A DNA stretch of 64,000 bases from assembly GCA_977006965.1 (NCBI GenBank), contig OZ345359.1, forward strand, positions 2,542,001-2,606,000, given 5' to 3'. This document shows positions 20,167 to 30,776 of the stretch, piece after piece. Both the position numbers and the translations under genes were made by a program. The DNA is from Phymatolithon calcareum. Lineage: Eukaryota > Rhodophyta > Florideophyceae > Hapalidiales. The notes under the pieces were generated by a model, which worked only from the letters and a program-made list of their open reading frames with translations, made no database searches and had not been told where the DNA came from. Each line of letters starts with the position of its first letter. The stretch's first letter is position 1.

Positions 20167-20438
20167 CCTGCTGATCCCGTTGAGCCAGGTTGGCTCTTTT
20201 CGCGGGAAGCTACAAGCAAGACGATTTGCCGGTCAGTTATTGTATTGGGTTTTTTGGGACGAAGCGTGGTCTGTGCACGGCGACCTCGGGTGCACAGCAA
20301 AACATTTTGGCCGGCATGCCCCGATGGTAAAAATTTACAAAATCTACCATAATTTCTTCCTTACAGTAAGATCATGATTCCGTCTGACGACGCTGAAGCA
20401 ATCTGGAACGGAACTTAAGCCGCGGATTCCCACTGCAA

Positions 20439-21299
20439 ATGGCCCTCCTTCTGTCGAGTATCAGGTCTGCACGATGGACGGAGAATGTGCTCCGGCAAGT
20501 GCAAATACAAGTGCGCGGAAAACGGAAAAAACCAGCTCAGAAAATGGCAAGCGCACCAGACGATGACGCTGATAGGTCTATTGACATTGAAGCTGTTGAT
20601 TCGAGCATGAGCAAAGTGGTTGATGCTTTGGAGAGAGGTTTGTCTCGACTGCGATCCTCTGGCGCAAGTGCAGAGCTTCTGGACGGTAAGCATTCTCCAT
20701 TGCGAAGCATTCACGGCGAATTTCTCATGCACTAATATGGAGGTTGCTCCGTATGTTGTGCTGGTATTTTTTACAGACGTGCGTGTCGAGGCATACGGAG
20801 CAGTATCCCCTTTAAAGGACCTGGCGCAGGTTTCTGCACGCGATGGCAAAACGCTTTCTGTGAGCGTTTTCGATCCTGCTGTGGCAGCCGCCGTTGAAAA
20901 GGGCATTCGCGGTGCCGGACTTAATCTGAATCCGATCTCTGACGGAAATAATCGCATACGAGTACCCATTCCACGGCCCACGAAGGAAACTCGTGAAGCA
21001 ATGCGAAAGGTAAGCAGCTGATTTTAAGGCACTTAGTTGACGGGCGAGGGGTTGGCAATTCTAACGCGCGGACCGCGTATTTTTTGGCACAGAATGCATT
21101 GCGAGAAGCGGAAAAAGCAAGAATTGCGACACGGCATGTCCGACGAGATGCGCTTACGGCCATGAAAAAACTGAAGGATGAAATGAGACAGGACCAGTTC
21201 AAAATGTTGGAGAAAATGGTTCAGAAGGTCACGGACAAGCATACTGGCGTCATTGACAGACTTGTTGCCTCCAAGGTCAAGGCGATTGAGTCGCCTTGA
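20439..21299 (+). CDS. Organellar ribosome recycling factor
   Basis: Three exons: 20439-20685, 20777-21009 and 21093-21299, with GT-AG introns of 91 and 83 bases (phases 1 and 0), giving 228 residues. The mature part shows the RRF order: VDALERGLSRLRSSGA (helix 1), VRVEAYGAVSPLKDLAQVS, DGKTLSVSVFDP, GLNLNPISDGN-RIRVPIPRPTKE and a long C-terminal helix with a RHVRRDAL motif. RRF splits post-termination ribosomes with EF-G. The basic, Arg-rich N-terminus (about 45 residues) looks like a mitochondrial presequence; a plastid destination cannot be excluded. Unspliced, the gene appears as three separate frames. Confidence 0.9.
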
Positions 21300-24184
21300 G
21301 GCTAGGAAGTCCGACCCCGCATCGCCAGCCCCCCGTGGCGCTTTACGAATCAATTTCGTTATATGTCATCATCCCTTTGCGCCGTCGTTACCAGCATTGA
21401 ATTTTGGTGAGATGTAAACCATATGTCTTTTGTTCGAAAATCTACGAATCCCGTCTTTGTTCTTAGGTCTCACTGTGGGGGTGGTATATGAACAACTAAG
21501 TTGATCTTTCAGGTAATCGGTATTTCTTCGCCGTCTGCATAGTGAGGAGGTGCAGATATTTTAACACAATTCCGTGATCCCGAGACTACTTGGGTTGTCG
21601 AATACATAATCGTGCGCACACGGTCCTATAAGGCAAGCGCTGTAAAGATAGATATATACATCCCCGTCGACGTGCGCCAGCCTAAGCCGCAAGATGAGAA
21701 TCACCTTTGCGCTCTGTGGCTACAACGGTAATCTTGGCCCCTGCCTGTGTTGGACTCACTCTAGTCGCACTTTGGTCGGGTCGTGCATCTTCAGAATTTC
21801 GGAGTCATTTCATCATATTTCACACGTGTATTGTGATCCGCGTGAAGCACGATGACTGGTTGCCTGGAGAGTTGATTTTTGCTTGATTTACGGTTGCTCT
21901 CAAGTCCTTCACCGCTCGATGTTTAAAACAAGAGGAATTGGACATTTCATTCATTCATTTTGCCTTTTCCCCAGGTGCGGCTAGCAGCGATTCGAGGGAA
22001 TAAGTTTCTTCCATTCTATAGTATCGCTAGCGAGTTTGACTGCGGCTTTAGGAATTGGACATATTTACTAGGAGTCCACAGCTTGCAAGATTCGAGAAAG
22101 TCTTTCTCGAATCTTGCAAGCGGCAGACTGTTCGTACTCCGCACATGTGCCCACATCACAATTGTCGGTCAGACAGAGAGCACTCCAAAAATTCCAGGGC
22201 CGACAATGGAGGCATCGACCTTTCCCTTCCAAACTGGCAACTGCCGTATTGGCGACGTCAGACAGTTCGACTCATCACTCTGCAGATGCTTCGAAGTCGA
22301 CACTGTCCCTCCGAGTACTGCTGCCAATGACACCGCAATACTGCTCGCATCTACCTCTGCAACTGTTAGTGCAACAAACCGATAACGTCAATCGCAGCCA
22401 TCGTGTCCCAGACTTGCCGAGAAGATATTGCTGCTGCGTCAATACCTTGATCAGCGCTCATCAGTTCCCGTGACATACATTTTGCACCGCAGTTCACCAC
22501 ATATCGCTCTAATACATACTGAAGAAATTAATACCTCTCATGCTGCCGAAACACGTTGGCGGCTTACTTGGCGTAGGAATCTACTCCCTCCTTCAAATCA
22601 CGGAGACACTTCGTTCGATGTGGAGGCTGCGGAATATCTAAAAACGTTTATTGTTAGCTGACCAGCTTGTAGTAGGTCGCAGGAGACTGTTCCGGAGCCG
22701 CTTCGACGGCGGGTCTCATGCACAGGGGATGGTACAAGTGTGTCTTGTTGTATACACATAAGTATGAGGGTAGCTTCAGTTCTCCGCTTCTCTGGCTTTC
22801 TTTTTGTTCTTCGAGAACGTGCTATCGGGAGTCATCACAGTTGCTACGCCCATCCTTTCCAACGCTACTGTAGAACCCATCGACAACAACATTCTTCTTC
22901 TCCGCAGAAAAAAAATTGCCCGGTTCGCACGGATCTCGACAGCCAGTAGTCTTCTCCGCACGTGCGCTTGTACAGAAGCGACGTTTGAGCCCATCGGCGA
23001 AACATCTTCGTAACGATTTGAAAACTGCATAGCTCGGTCAAACACAAGTCCGTTCGGTGGGATACGATGAAGCCACAATCAGGGACCTCCTTGCCGAGGG
23101 GTAGGAAGGCCGCGGGACTCTGAGAGACAACTCGGTCGCCTTGCTGGGCAACGGTTTCTCACGAGCTAAAATTCCCCGGGGTTTAAATAGAACCAAGGAA
23201 ATTCTATGCCGATTCTTCGGTACAAGTCTTCAGAAACGTCCACAGAGGCCTTGAAATGATCTTCCATTGCTGAATTTTTAGGTTTCTGGTGATCGCCCTC
23301 TGATTCTTCAGTTACACCAGAGCATGCTGCTAGAAGTCTTCTTCCTGGATCAGTAGACAAAGGCATTTGCGCGGCGAGAAAGATAAAGTCAGATACTCTA
23401 TGGACAGGTTCACTGAAGCAAGTGATGCCTTTGAATCCGTTGGTAGGAACTGGAGCCCACAGGGCGATTGGAGACAAAATCATTGCCATTGTCGATAAGC
23501 ACTTCCAGTAAACTCTGTACTACTTCTTTCCGTCTCCAGTCAATGCGAGCTAACCCGGTTGAATAGATCTGAGGGATCTGTGTGGGTACGTTTGCATTTC
23601 CTATGCATCATAACCAGGCTTTTCGACACACTAAAAATCCGGCACACAAAGGACAGCCACTAAATTCGCAGCGTCAGGTGCTCAACCCAGCCAGGCACGC
23701 AGCAGTCATGTGTATCCGCAAGGCATAAATTCACAATGCAGTTCGCTGCACATCACCACTTTATTACTTAAGCACATCTCGTCATCTTCACGCTACGTTG
23801 CAAGCATATTTCCACAAGAAAGCAGGCAAATCGGACTCAGCGAGGGAGTAACATGCAACTGCTTCACATTTCTTGTTCAATGCCTGTGCCATGGAAACCA
23901 GCTGCTTTCGAAAGCTGGAAGACCCTCCATTCAGGAAAGGCTAAAACGTGTATTGACGATGTGTGAACACAGATGCCAAGCTGCCCTGGAGCTGTCTAGC
24001 ATAAGCTAGTGATATTTGCGACGATGTGTTACACTTGAGGTCCCGCAGAAACGGTTGAAGGTCCAGATCTCTGAGAGAAGAAGGGATATGTCTTTTGATT
24101 ATTTTAAAAGTTCCCAAACCCTCATTAGGAGTACCAGGGTCGTTTTTCTAAAACTCTCTAGGCTGACGAAGACCTTCTTGATTC
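21300..24184. other. Gene-poor region, no confident gene
   Basis: Nearly 2.9 kb holds only short overlapping frames (for example 21960-22385 + and 23166-23489 -) without recognisable domains. The one distinct structure is the long palindrome at 22081-22121. AT-rich segments and many stops suggest decayed or intergenic DNA. Confidence 0.5.
22081..22121. repeat. Perfect palindrome, 20-base arms, 1-base spacer
   Basis: The left arm GCTTGCAAGATTCGAGAAAG (22081-22100) is followed by a single T and then its exact reverse complement (22102-22121). The result is a 41-base hairpin with no mismatch. Confidence 0.9.
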
Positions 24185-25165
24185 GTATTTCTTTCTGTAT
24201 TTCTTTCTCTCTTGCAGAAAGACCGCTCACACTGAAGGTAAGCTCCTAGAGCTGTTCTGCAACGGCTTTTCATTGTTCAGAAATTTGAGTATTGCTAAGG
24301 GTCCATCACGGCATAGCTCTTCTACGGTTTTTGTACCCACTCTACCAATAAACTTACGTCTGGAGACGGAACGCCCACCACACCTTAAAATCAGGTGCTC
24401 GGTAGTTTCTTTGCAACTAGAGGTACAGGTTTTGCACATTGGGTCGTACGACCATGTCTCTCCATGCCTAAACACGGCCACCATGGGAGTACAGTCTCCA
24501 CTCAGCTGGTATAACTTTATATAAGGCACAAAAAGCGCCTTGAAGAAACAGAAGAGTACGTGGGAAGAGATGAGGACGTAAAGGAAGCAATGAAGGATAT
24601 AGAATATCTCAAGATGTATGAAGACTTGCGACAAGCCCTTCAGAAAGCCCAGGAGGGATCTGTCACGAAGAAGAGGAGGAGAGAAGAAACAATTAAGGTG
24701 TGGGAAAAGGAAGAAGAAGGCAGGTCAATGAAGATTCCTATTGAAGGCAAGCTACCAGGGATCCTTTACATAGGAGAAAGAACAACACGTTTAAGGTGCC
24801 TAAGGTTGACATTCAACCGAGCACCCCTTTGGAGGAAATCAGTGTTGGGTGCGTACTGTGGGATTACCGCGGTGGTCGAACTAGTCGCCTTACAACGTAC
24901 TCTAGCGTCATCGAAGATGAGTACAGAAATTGAGTTTGAGTGCAAGAGACTTACCGGAGCTCTTGTTGGGAGAGAATTACGAATCAAGAACGTTTTGAGC
25001 AGCCAGATGACTATAGCGTAGAGATTATGCAAGAGCTGCCCCGTTACTCCAAGGTGAGGCTTTGGGAGCTCTCAAAAATAAAATCATCAAATAAAATCAC
25101 TCAGCTGGTGTAAGATCACTTCTGCCCGTCTGTGCGATATGGGCAGCTATCGGGGAAGTGTCGGA
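24185..25165 (-). mobile_element. RNase H-type LINE fragment, minus strand, interrupted
   Basis: 24185-24510 reads on the minus strand the C-terminus of the 10600-12006 ORF (zinc-knuckle TTEHLILRCGGRSVSRR, then KTVEELCR) and its 3' UTR and tail. 25098-25165 continues the same element further 5' and matches the segment near 11660-11735. Between them sits the inserted LINE of 24511-25097. The copy is diverged and truncated, so it is inactive. Confidence 0.75.
24511..25097 (+). mobile_element. 5'-truncated LINE nested in another LINE
   Basis: 587 bp flanked by 12-base direct repeats CACTCAGCTGGT (24499-24510 and 25098-25109). It encodes the C-terminus of a LINE reverse transcriptase ORF, including RTTRLRCLRLTFNRAPLWRK, homologous to the end of the LINE at 46990-49855. 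It ends in the shared 3' motif GAGGCTTTGGGAGCT and an AAAATAAAATCA-type tail. Confidence 0.85.
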
Positions 25166-26059
25166 ACGGCGATAGTTTCGGTTCGTAAGAAAGGCCTAAT
25201 GCTTGATCGCGCTATTTTCACAAGTGAGTTCGTTAGCCGCTTGCCCTCATATTCAATTTTCATGACTCATCTTTGATGGAGGAAGAATGCGTTGCAGCGG
25301 CACCAGTTCTATCAACGCCGTGATACCACAGTACGCATCAACTACTGATCATCTCCAAATCGGTGCCCAGTAGAATATCAGCCTTATGCATGTCAGACGT
25401 GTAGACCTCTCATATATAATTCGGCCCCGTGAGGCTTTGGGAGAGGCTTTGGAAGCTCTCAAAATAAAATCATCAAATATCCTCACAATAATTATATATG
25501 ATCATTGTCAGCGAACTAACTATGGTTGTTTTAAATTTTCGTCTCTACCAACAACGGCGCTTATCGAGCTCACCGGCCATTGTGGGAAAGATACCATCGA
25601 AGACGCGACTAATGGCTCTCCAAAGAGGACAGCGCTTGGACTAAGCGAACACTCGATGAGCTCTTAACAATGTTTCAGGCTGTGGACAAGTAAGGACTGC
25701 TCGCAACCTGAATCACCGCGTGCCACAGGACAGGGGAGTGATTTTCCCCCTCGAGACCAGAGGTGGGTTTTTGTACTCCACTAAATCGTGTTATTCTTCC
25801 AAGAAAAAGAAACTCTTCTTTAGAAAGAATCCAGCCAAAACTTCTTGGCACTAGGGAAGTTGCCCCAAGCGTTAGCAGATGCGTTGATAACTTATAAATA
25901 GAAATCTACCTTTCCAACAACGGCATAATCACAATATATGATATAGCTGTAAATCAGAGCTTTGAACACTTTTGCCCATACTCTTGCTAGAGAACTGCAC
26001 GCTTGGGTTTCTTCTCATGCGACCGTCTAAGAATTGACAGCACGAAGTCGTCTTCGAGC
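25166..26059. other. Intergenic with a LINE 3'-end remnant
   Basis: 25425-25480 is another 3' end of the same LINE family (GAGGCTTTGGGAG, a partly repeated unit, then AAAATAAAATCATCAAAT). The rest shows nothing recognisable. Confidence 0.5.
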
Positions 26060-26679
26060 GCTCATCGGCGGCGAAGGATCTTCTAAAAAATCATCCTCTT
26101 CAGCTTAGAGTAGAACGCACGGGTGGGCAGTATGAAACGTGGTGCGTCGCAAAACGGCACTTTAAATATCTTGGCGTAATGCAGTCGGCAGACGGTGACC
26201 CCTTAGTTCCTGCCAACCATCTTGTCCAAATTGCCTGGTCCCGCTTTCAAGACGTCAACCGGATTCTGAGAGATGGAAAACTATTCTCAGGTCTGCGTCT
26301 CTGTCTTTTTGGCTACTCTGTTGAATCAACTCTCCTATATGGCTGTGCATCATGGAAGCTGACAGAACAAGCTCGGAAGAATCTCAAGTTAACAGGTGCT
26401 AAGATGCTATCGAGCATAACGGAGAGACCAATAGCCGACGAAGCCAGGAAACCCAGCATCGACGTGGTGATGCTGGCCAGAGACCTACGATGGAACTGGC
26501 TTGAACACATTCTTAGAATGGGCGAGCGTCCCCTGGTCCGCCAAGTGCTGCTACAATGCGTCAGACCAACGCCAGAATCAATCTTTGGTGACGTGCCTGG
26601 ACTAGACGTGAAAGCCGCTGTCAAACTCGCTAGCGATAGTATAGAATGGAAGAAACATAGGCCCTCGAATCGCTGCTAG
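26060..26679 (+). pseudogene. Reverse transcriptase C-terminal remnant of another LINE type
   Basis: A 166-residue open frame (26179-26679) and its upstream continuation show a post-catalytic RT pattern: FKYLGVMQS, then LLYGCASWKLTEQ, then LRWNWLEHILRMGE. This is typical of RTE/CR1-like elements and differs from the EN-RT family elsewhere in the window. There is no catalytic YADD region, so it is a truncated relic. Confidence 0.55.
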
Positions 26680-27109
26680 CCCCACTAGGGAAAAGGAAAA
26701 ATGAATGAAGTAACGGTGTGTCGCAGCATGAGGTGGAGGTCAATGAATGAGTCAGTTTGGCATCTTGACTTGATGGGCCACCAGGAAAGGAAAATTCGTG
26801 GTTGAATGAGACTCATTATGAGAGGCGAACAAAAGGATGAGGCTGGAAGAAGTTTTTAGGTTCTTTGTCATCATCCATCGATAGGTAGGAAGTATCTACT
26901 TCGAGACGATGCTGGGGAAGCTGCGATCTTTGGTGCTACGGTAATATACTCAAATATGTGTAACCCGGGTTAGCGTAGTAGCCCGAGCAGAAAAACCCTG
27001 CTTCCTGTTCCGTAGGGATAAGGGTGGAGGGAAAAGCCTGGTGTCCACTTGTCAGATTGCTTATGAGGCTCAGGGTCGCAATATTATTTGACAAATTGTC
27101 TATTCCATG
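26680..27109. other. Intergenic with a dispersed repeat
   Basis: 26945-27053 matches 59427-59541, sharing TACTCAAATATGT, TAACCCGGG, GTAG-CC and AAAACCCT-CTTCC. No gene was seen. Confidence 0.45.
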
Positions 27110-27260
27110 TCGTCGCAGAAACGGTGGTGCAGAAAAGAATCTTGTCGAGTGCTACTAAATTTCTCATTGTTCAGAAATGTGAGAACATCTGGTGGCTTCT
27201 CTCGGTGCAGATTTTCCTTTGTTTCCTCGATTAGGATTCCGATGTATTGTTGTCCATACG
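27110..27260 (-). mobile_element. LINE 3'-end remnant, minus strand
   Basis: The minus strand contains a FLNNEK coding remnant and the flanking pattern seen at the ends of the RNase H-type LINE copies at 12.0 and 24.25 kb. Little else remains. Confidence 0.45.
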
Positions 27261-27487
27261 CACAAGGAGCAGAACAACGTTGAACCACAGTTGTCTGACG
27301 AAAGGACAGCACATAGTGTACACTGGACCATAGGGGTGTGGCTCGTAATGGCTCATCCTTGACGTACGTAAAACCTAACACAGGTATGTTGCTTGTGTCC
27401 ATCATATTGTGATGGCCAAGTCTTACTTTACAATAGCAGAAATCGACAGGGAGCGGGGTTTTATTTGCAAGCAGACGAGATGAGCAC

Positions 27488-28981
27488 TTAGAGAGTACGG
27501 ACAATCCACAACGGGTGGTACTTTTGAAGAAGAAGGCATTCCTCTCTAGCAATCGTTTCTGCGCCAACCAAATCGTGTGTAGCACTATGTTGGGTAGCGT
27601 GTAATTCATTTGTGAAAGCAATATGTTCACCGCATGGTCCCTTGAAGTTGAGCGGTTTATCCACGGTAATAGTGCACTTGTGAGAGGAGCAGAAGCTCTT
27701 CATATACACTAGTTTGCCTTTGTGGCTAACGATGTGAGTGGACGTGGCGCAAAGTCTGCCGCTTCCGTCCTGGTGACACAGCATTTCGATGAGCTTTTGC
27801 CGAGAAAACAGGTGCGCTGGGTGAGTTTGCATCCGCATTCCTGACGTGAGTAACTGCTCGAGGCGCATGCCATATCGATGGGAGGACGCCCCGATACACA
27901 CTTCAGTCAAATCCGATGTATCATATGTGTCTGCAGCTGCTTGGGTAATATTTCTTATTGGATTCGTTAAAGTGGCTAGCGCCGATAATAAATTCGGGGA
28001 AGTGGGGAAGCTCAAGAATGGTATCAAGGTACACTTTCCCGTTGTGAAATATGTCCCCTTCTTGTACCAAAGGGTCTTGCCTGTTTTCTTATCGAACGTG
28101 CAGTAGGAAGTGCCATTCTCAAGCCGTAGACCCGAGTCGCCATTAATGCACGCTTCATAGCCGAATTGGAGACTACATTTTTCGAATTCGCGATGACCCG
28201 TCTCGGTGATATGCCGAGTCATAGTGACGGTCGGTAGACCTTCAGCGCTGTCTCTTTGTGCGATGGCAGCAATGTCTCGTAATCCATTCCGAAGAGATTG
28301 CGCCGAGATGAATCTGTCCCCTGTGTCACTGCTTGAGCACTGACACTCAACCAGTCTGATTTGCACTCGACCAGATGTCTCAGTGAGTTGCTCCTCATAA
28401 GGGTCCATTACGCGATCTACACCAAATGCGAAAGGGGAGCGGGGAGTCGCCGACGATGCGTTTGGAGTAGGTGTTATTGGTACAGCAGACAATTTGGAAA
28501 GTGGGGACGTATATCTCCCATCCAAATTGCACTTTCCCAACGAAATGAAAGAGTCATCGTTCTTCGGGAACAAGTTCTTCGAGGTATTCCTGTCATATCG
28601 ACAGAATGTCGTCGATAGAACGTTGCGCAGCGAAAAATCTGCGTTCACACATGCTTCGTACCCGTTCTCAGCAGCGCATTTGCGGAACTCTATCACTGCA
28701 GTTGCAACTGCATTGCGTGCTCTGGTCACCTCGCCAATGCCGGCGGCGCGGTCCGATTGCACCTGGGACACCGTCTTTCGAAGACTAGCTGCTAAGCTTC
28801 TGGAAACTTCGATTGAAGAACCGCGACCACTCTTGGAGCATGGACATTTTATCCAAGTTACTGCAACTCTTTCCGATGCCGCTGACAGCTCAATTTCGCT
28901 GGGATCTTGAACCTGAGCACGGGCACTTAATATGCCGGCAATGAAGAGCAACATCCAGGAGAAGGGGGACGCATGACCCAT
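27488..28981 (-). CDS. Secreted protein with duplicated six-cysteine module
   Basis: 497 residues from the ATG at 28981, chosen because it opens with a clear signal peptide (MGHASPFSWMLLFIAGILSA, cleavage near 22). The frame continues upstream, but that part lacks coding character. Module 1 (about 26-154) and module 2 (about 195-325) share the same spacing: C-x-C, then F-x-K-C ... GYEAC-x-N/G, then a C in a YC/FC-x-x-D strand, and finally G-K-C. A third Cys-containing region of different layout fills 340-480, followed by a short tail. There is no TM segment or GPI-like end, so it is probably secreted or in the secretory lumen. I do not recognise the family; an extracellular or cell-wall role is a guess. 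No intron. Confidence 0.7.
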   Translation of the reverse strand: MGHASPFSWMLLFIAGILSARAQVQDPSEIELSAASERVAVTWIKCPCSKSGRGSSIEVSRSLAASLRKTVSQVQSDRAAGIGEVTRARNAVATAVIEFRKCAAENGYEACVNADFSLRNVLSTTFCRYDRNTSKNLFPKNDDSFISLGKCNLDGRYTSPLSKLSAVPITPTPNASSATPRSPFAFGVDRVMDPYEEQLTETSGRVQIRLVECQCSSSDTGDRFISAQSLRNGLRDIAAIAQRDSAEGLPTVTMTRHITETGHREFEKCSLQFGYEACINGDSGLRLENGTSYCTFDKKTGKTLWYKKGTYFTTGKCTLIPFLSFPTSPNLLSALATLTNPIRNITQAAADTYDTSDLTEVCIGASSHRYGMRLEQLLTSGMRMQTHPAHLFSRQKLIEMLCHQDGSGRLCATSTHIVSHKGKLVYMKSFCSSHKCTITVDKPLNFKGPCGEHIAFTNELHATQHSATHDLVGAETIAREECLLLQKYHPLWIVRTL

Positions 28982-30255
28982 TTTGAAGGTGGAAATCTCG
29001 AGCTTCAATCTGAATAAAACGCATTCTGAGCGAGAAGGTATGCGTCGGCTCGATACGTGCGTCTGGATGGAAGCACAAACAATACGGTCATATTTATGAA
29101 ACAAGCGGATGCAACAACACAATTCTGTGCTGGCTCTCCAGGAGGGCGCACCGCCGACCACGGCAACAGTGCACGTGCCATAAACTACATTTTCCGACAG
29201 AGCTCTGCTCGGTCGCGAATCACGCATATTATACACTGGGGGAGCTCGCGCCGTGGAACGCGTTAGAATCAGTCGTTTTTCAAATGTTAAATTCCTCGTT
29301 TTCTCGTGAAACGTTATTTGAAACAATTGAAAATCTCAAATATTAACACATTGCACGCGTGCCTTTGGAGGCACACTGAGCACGTTTCCTCAGTCCCGGG
29401 AATGTACGAGTTGCACCGATGCTTGCAAGTGGATATACAACGACAACATGACTGTAGCATATAGTCGGCAGACATCATGATGGGTAGTTACAGTACAAGA
29501 ACCCCAGAATAATACCAGTTGGTTGACGCATTCAAGCGAGCACTGCCGTGCCACACTCGGGAGCACTACTCCGTCGCAACGTGATGCGTCATTACGCTAT
29601 TTTTGGGTAGCCATCAAGCGTCACCGCTTTGTCGTAATGCGAATATAGACAGGACGCACGAATAATGAACAATGGAAAAACTGGTTGTCAGGGCACAGAA
29701 TTGCGATTAGATATCACCCAGCTTTTAGGGCAGCATGTCAGAAGCACTGGATCTACTCAAGCCCTTACCAAATGAGACGGGAATTTAGGCCTCAGTGTCT
29801 TCTACATCAACGATACGGCCATCCTGCTTCACCTAGCAGTGTCGATAAATATCAAGCTATTAATTTGTCATCTATAATCTGCGCAACGACCGCGTTTGTC
29901 CATGGAGTAAGCCGATACAGGCGTTTACTTAGGACGATAGGAAATTTCGGTGCGACCATTCACAAATACAGCCTTGACTGTACTGATGGTGTCGCAATTG
30001 CTGCTCTGGTTCTAATCGCATCGGTGCTGGGTCTCATAGTCGTCTTCATTCGGCCACTTCAATTTCATTGCCAGGACGAGCTTCGGCATGCTCTCTTCTC
30101 TATTCATTAAATTGTTTACGCTTCCATTCTGGATCACCCTGTCCATGAGGGCGTTCTAATCGTACTTTCAAAACCGAAGCAAGAGCGTTTTCTAACTGCA
30201 GCGCGCCGCTCATAGGGCAGTAGCGAAGACGTTTCTGGCGTTGGGCTTGACGACA
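28982..30255. other. Intergenic, one weak membrane ORF
   Basis: A + strand ORF at 29685-30110 (141 residues) ends in a single hydrophobic segment (VAIAALVLIASVLGLIVVF) and could be a terminal exon. No splice partner was found. Otherwise nothing was seen. Confidence 0.35.
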
Positions 30256-30567
30256 TCAAAATTGCTGCTGAGTGATCTTAGTCTTTGGAAATGAGTGGCT
30301 TAGAGAACCAATCGGCTTGGGCTCTGACATGAACGAGCGTGGTGGCGGATTGCATTTGCATACGGCTATTACTACAGAACACAAACTTGCGAGAATAGCC
30401 TGGTAAGCCATGTCCGCAATATCAGCGAAAGACACAATCACATGTAGGCATAGTGCCCCTTTTTCCCCCTGCTTCATGTGGACTACCTCAACTGCGACTA
30501 CCATAAGAAAATATAGCAGACACAGTAAAGAAAGAAGGAGGGTTTTTCTCTCGAGACTTTTCGCCAC
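30256..30567 (-). CDS. Small putative membrane protein
   Basis: 103 residues with a strongly hydrophobic N-terminal segment (about 9-29: LLLSLLCLLYFLMVVAVEVV) resembling a signal anchor, and a second hydrophobic stretch near 55-70 (YQAILASLCSVVIAVC). It lies downstream of and on the same strand as the ORF at 30777-32273. No family recognised; it may be a chance frame or an exon. Confidence 0.3.
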   Translation of the reverse strand: MAKSLERKTLLLSLLCLLYFLMVVAVEVVHMKQGEKGALCLHVIVSFADIADMAYQAILASLCSVVIAVCKCNPPPRSFMSEPKPIGSLSHSFPKTKITQQQF

Positions 30568-30776
30568 TGCCGAACGATTTCCTCTGTTCTAAATGAGGAC
30601 ATTTGTCGGTCTTCGCTTTCCAAAGTACTCATCGGCCTCGTCAAAGCTAAGCTGAACAACCATTGAAAAAAGCGCCACCAACTGACAAGCAATCATTGCG
30701 TCCTCAGTATTAGTAGCAGCATATTTCATCATGCGGTAGCTCGTGGGTCATCATGCGTGCTGAATACGGCATACTT

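Noticed and set aside
21960-22661. Overlapping + strand ORFs in three frames
   Set aside because: They overlap each other and the 41-base palindrome, with no domain and no splice pattern.
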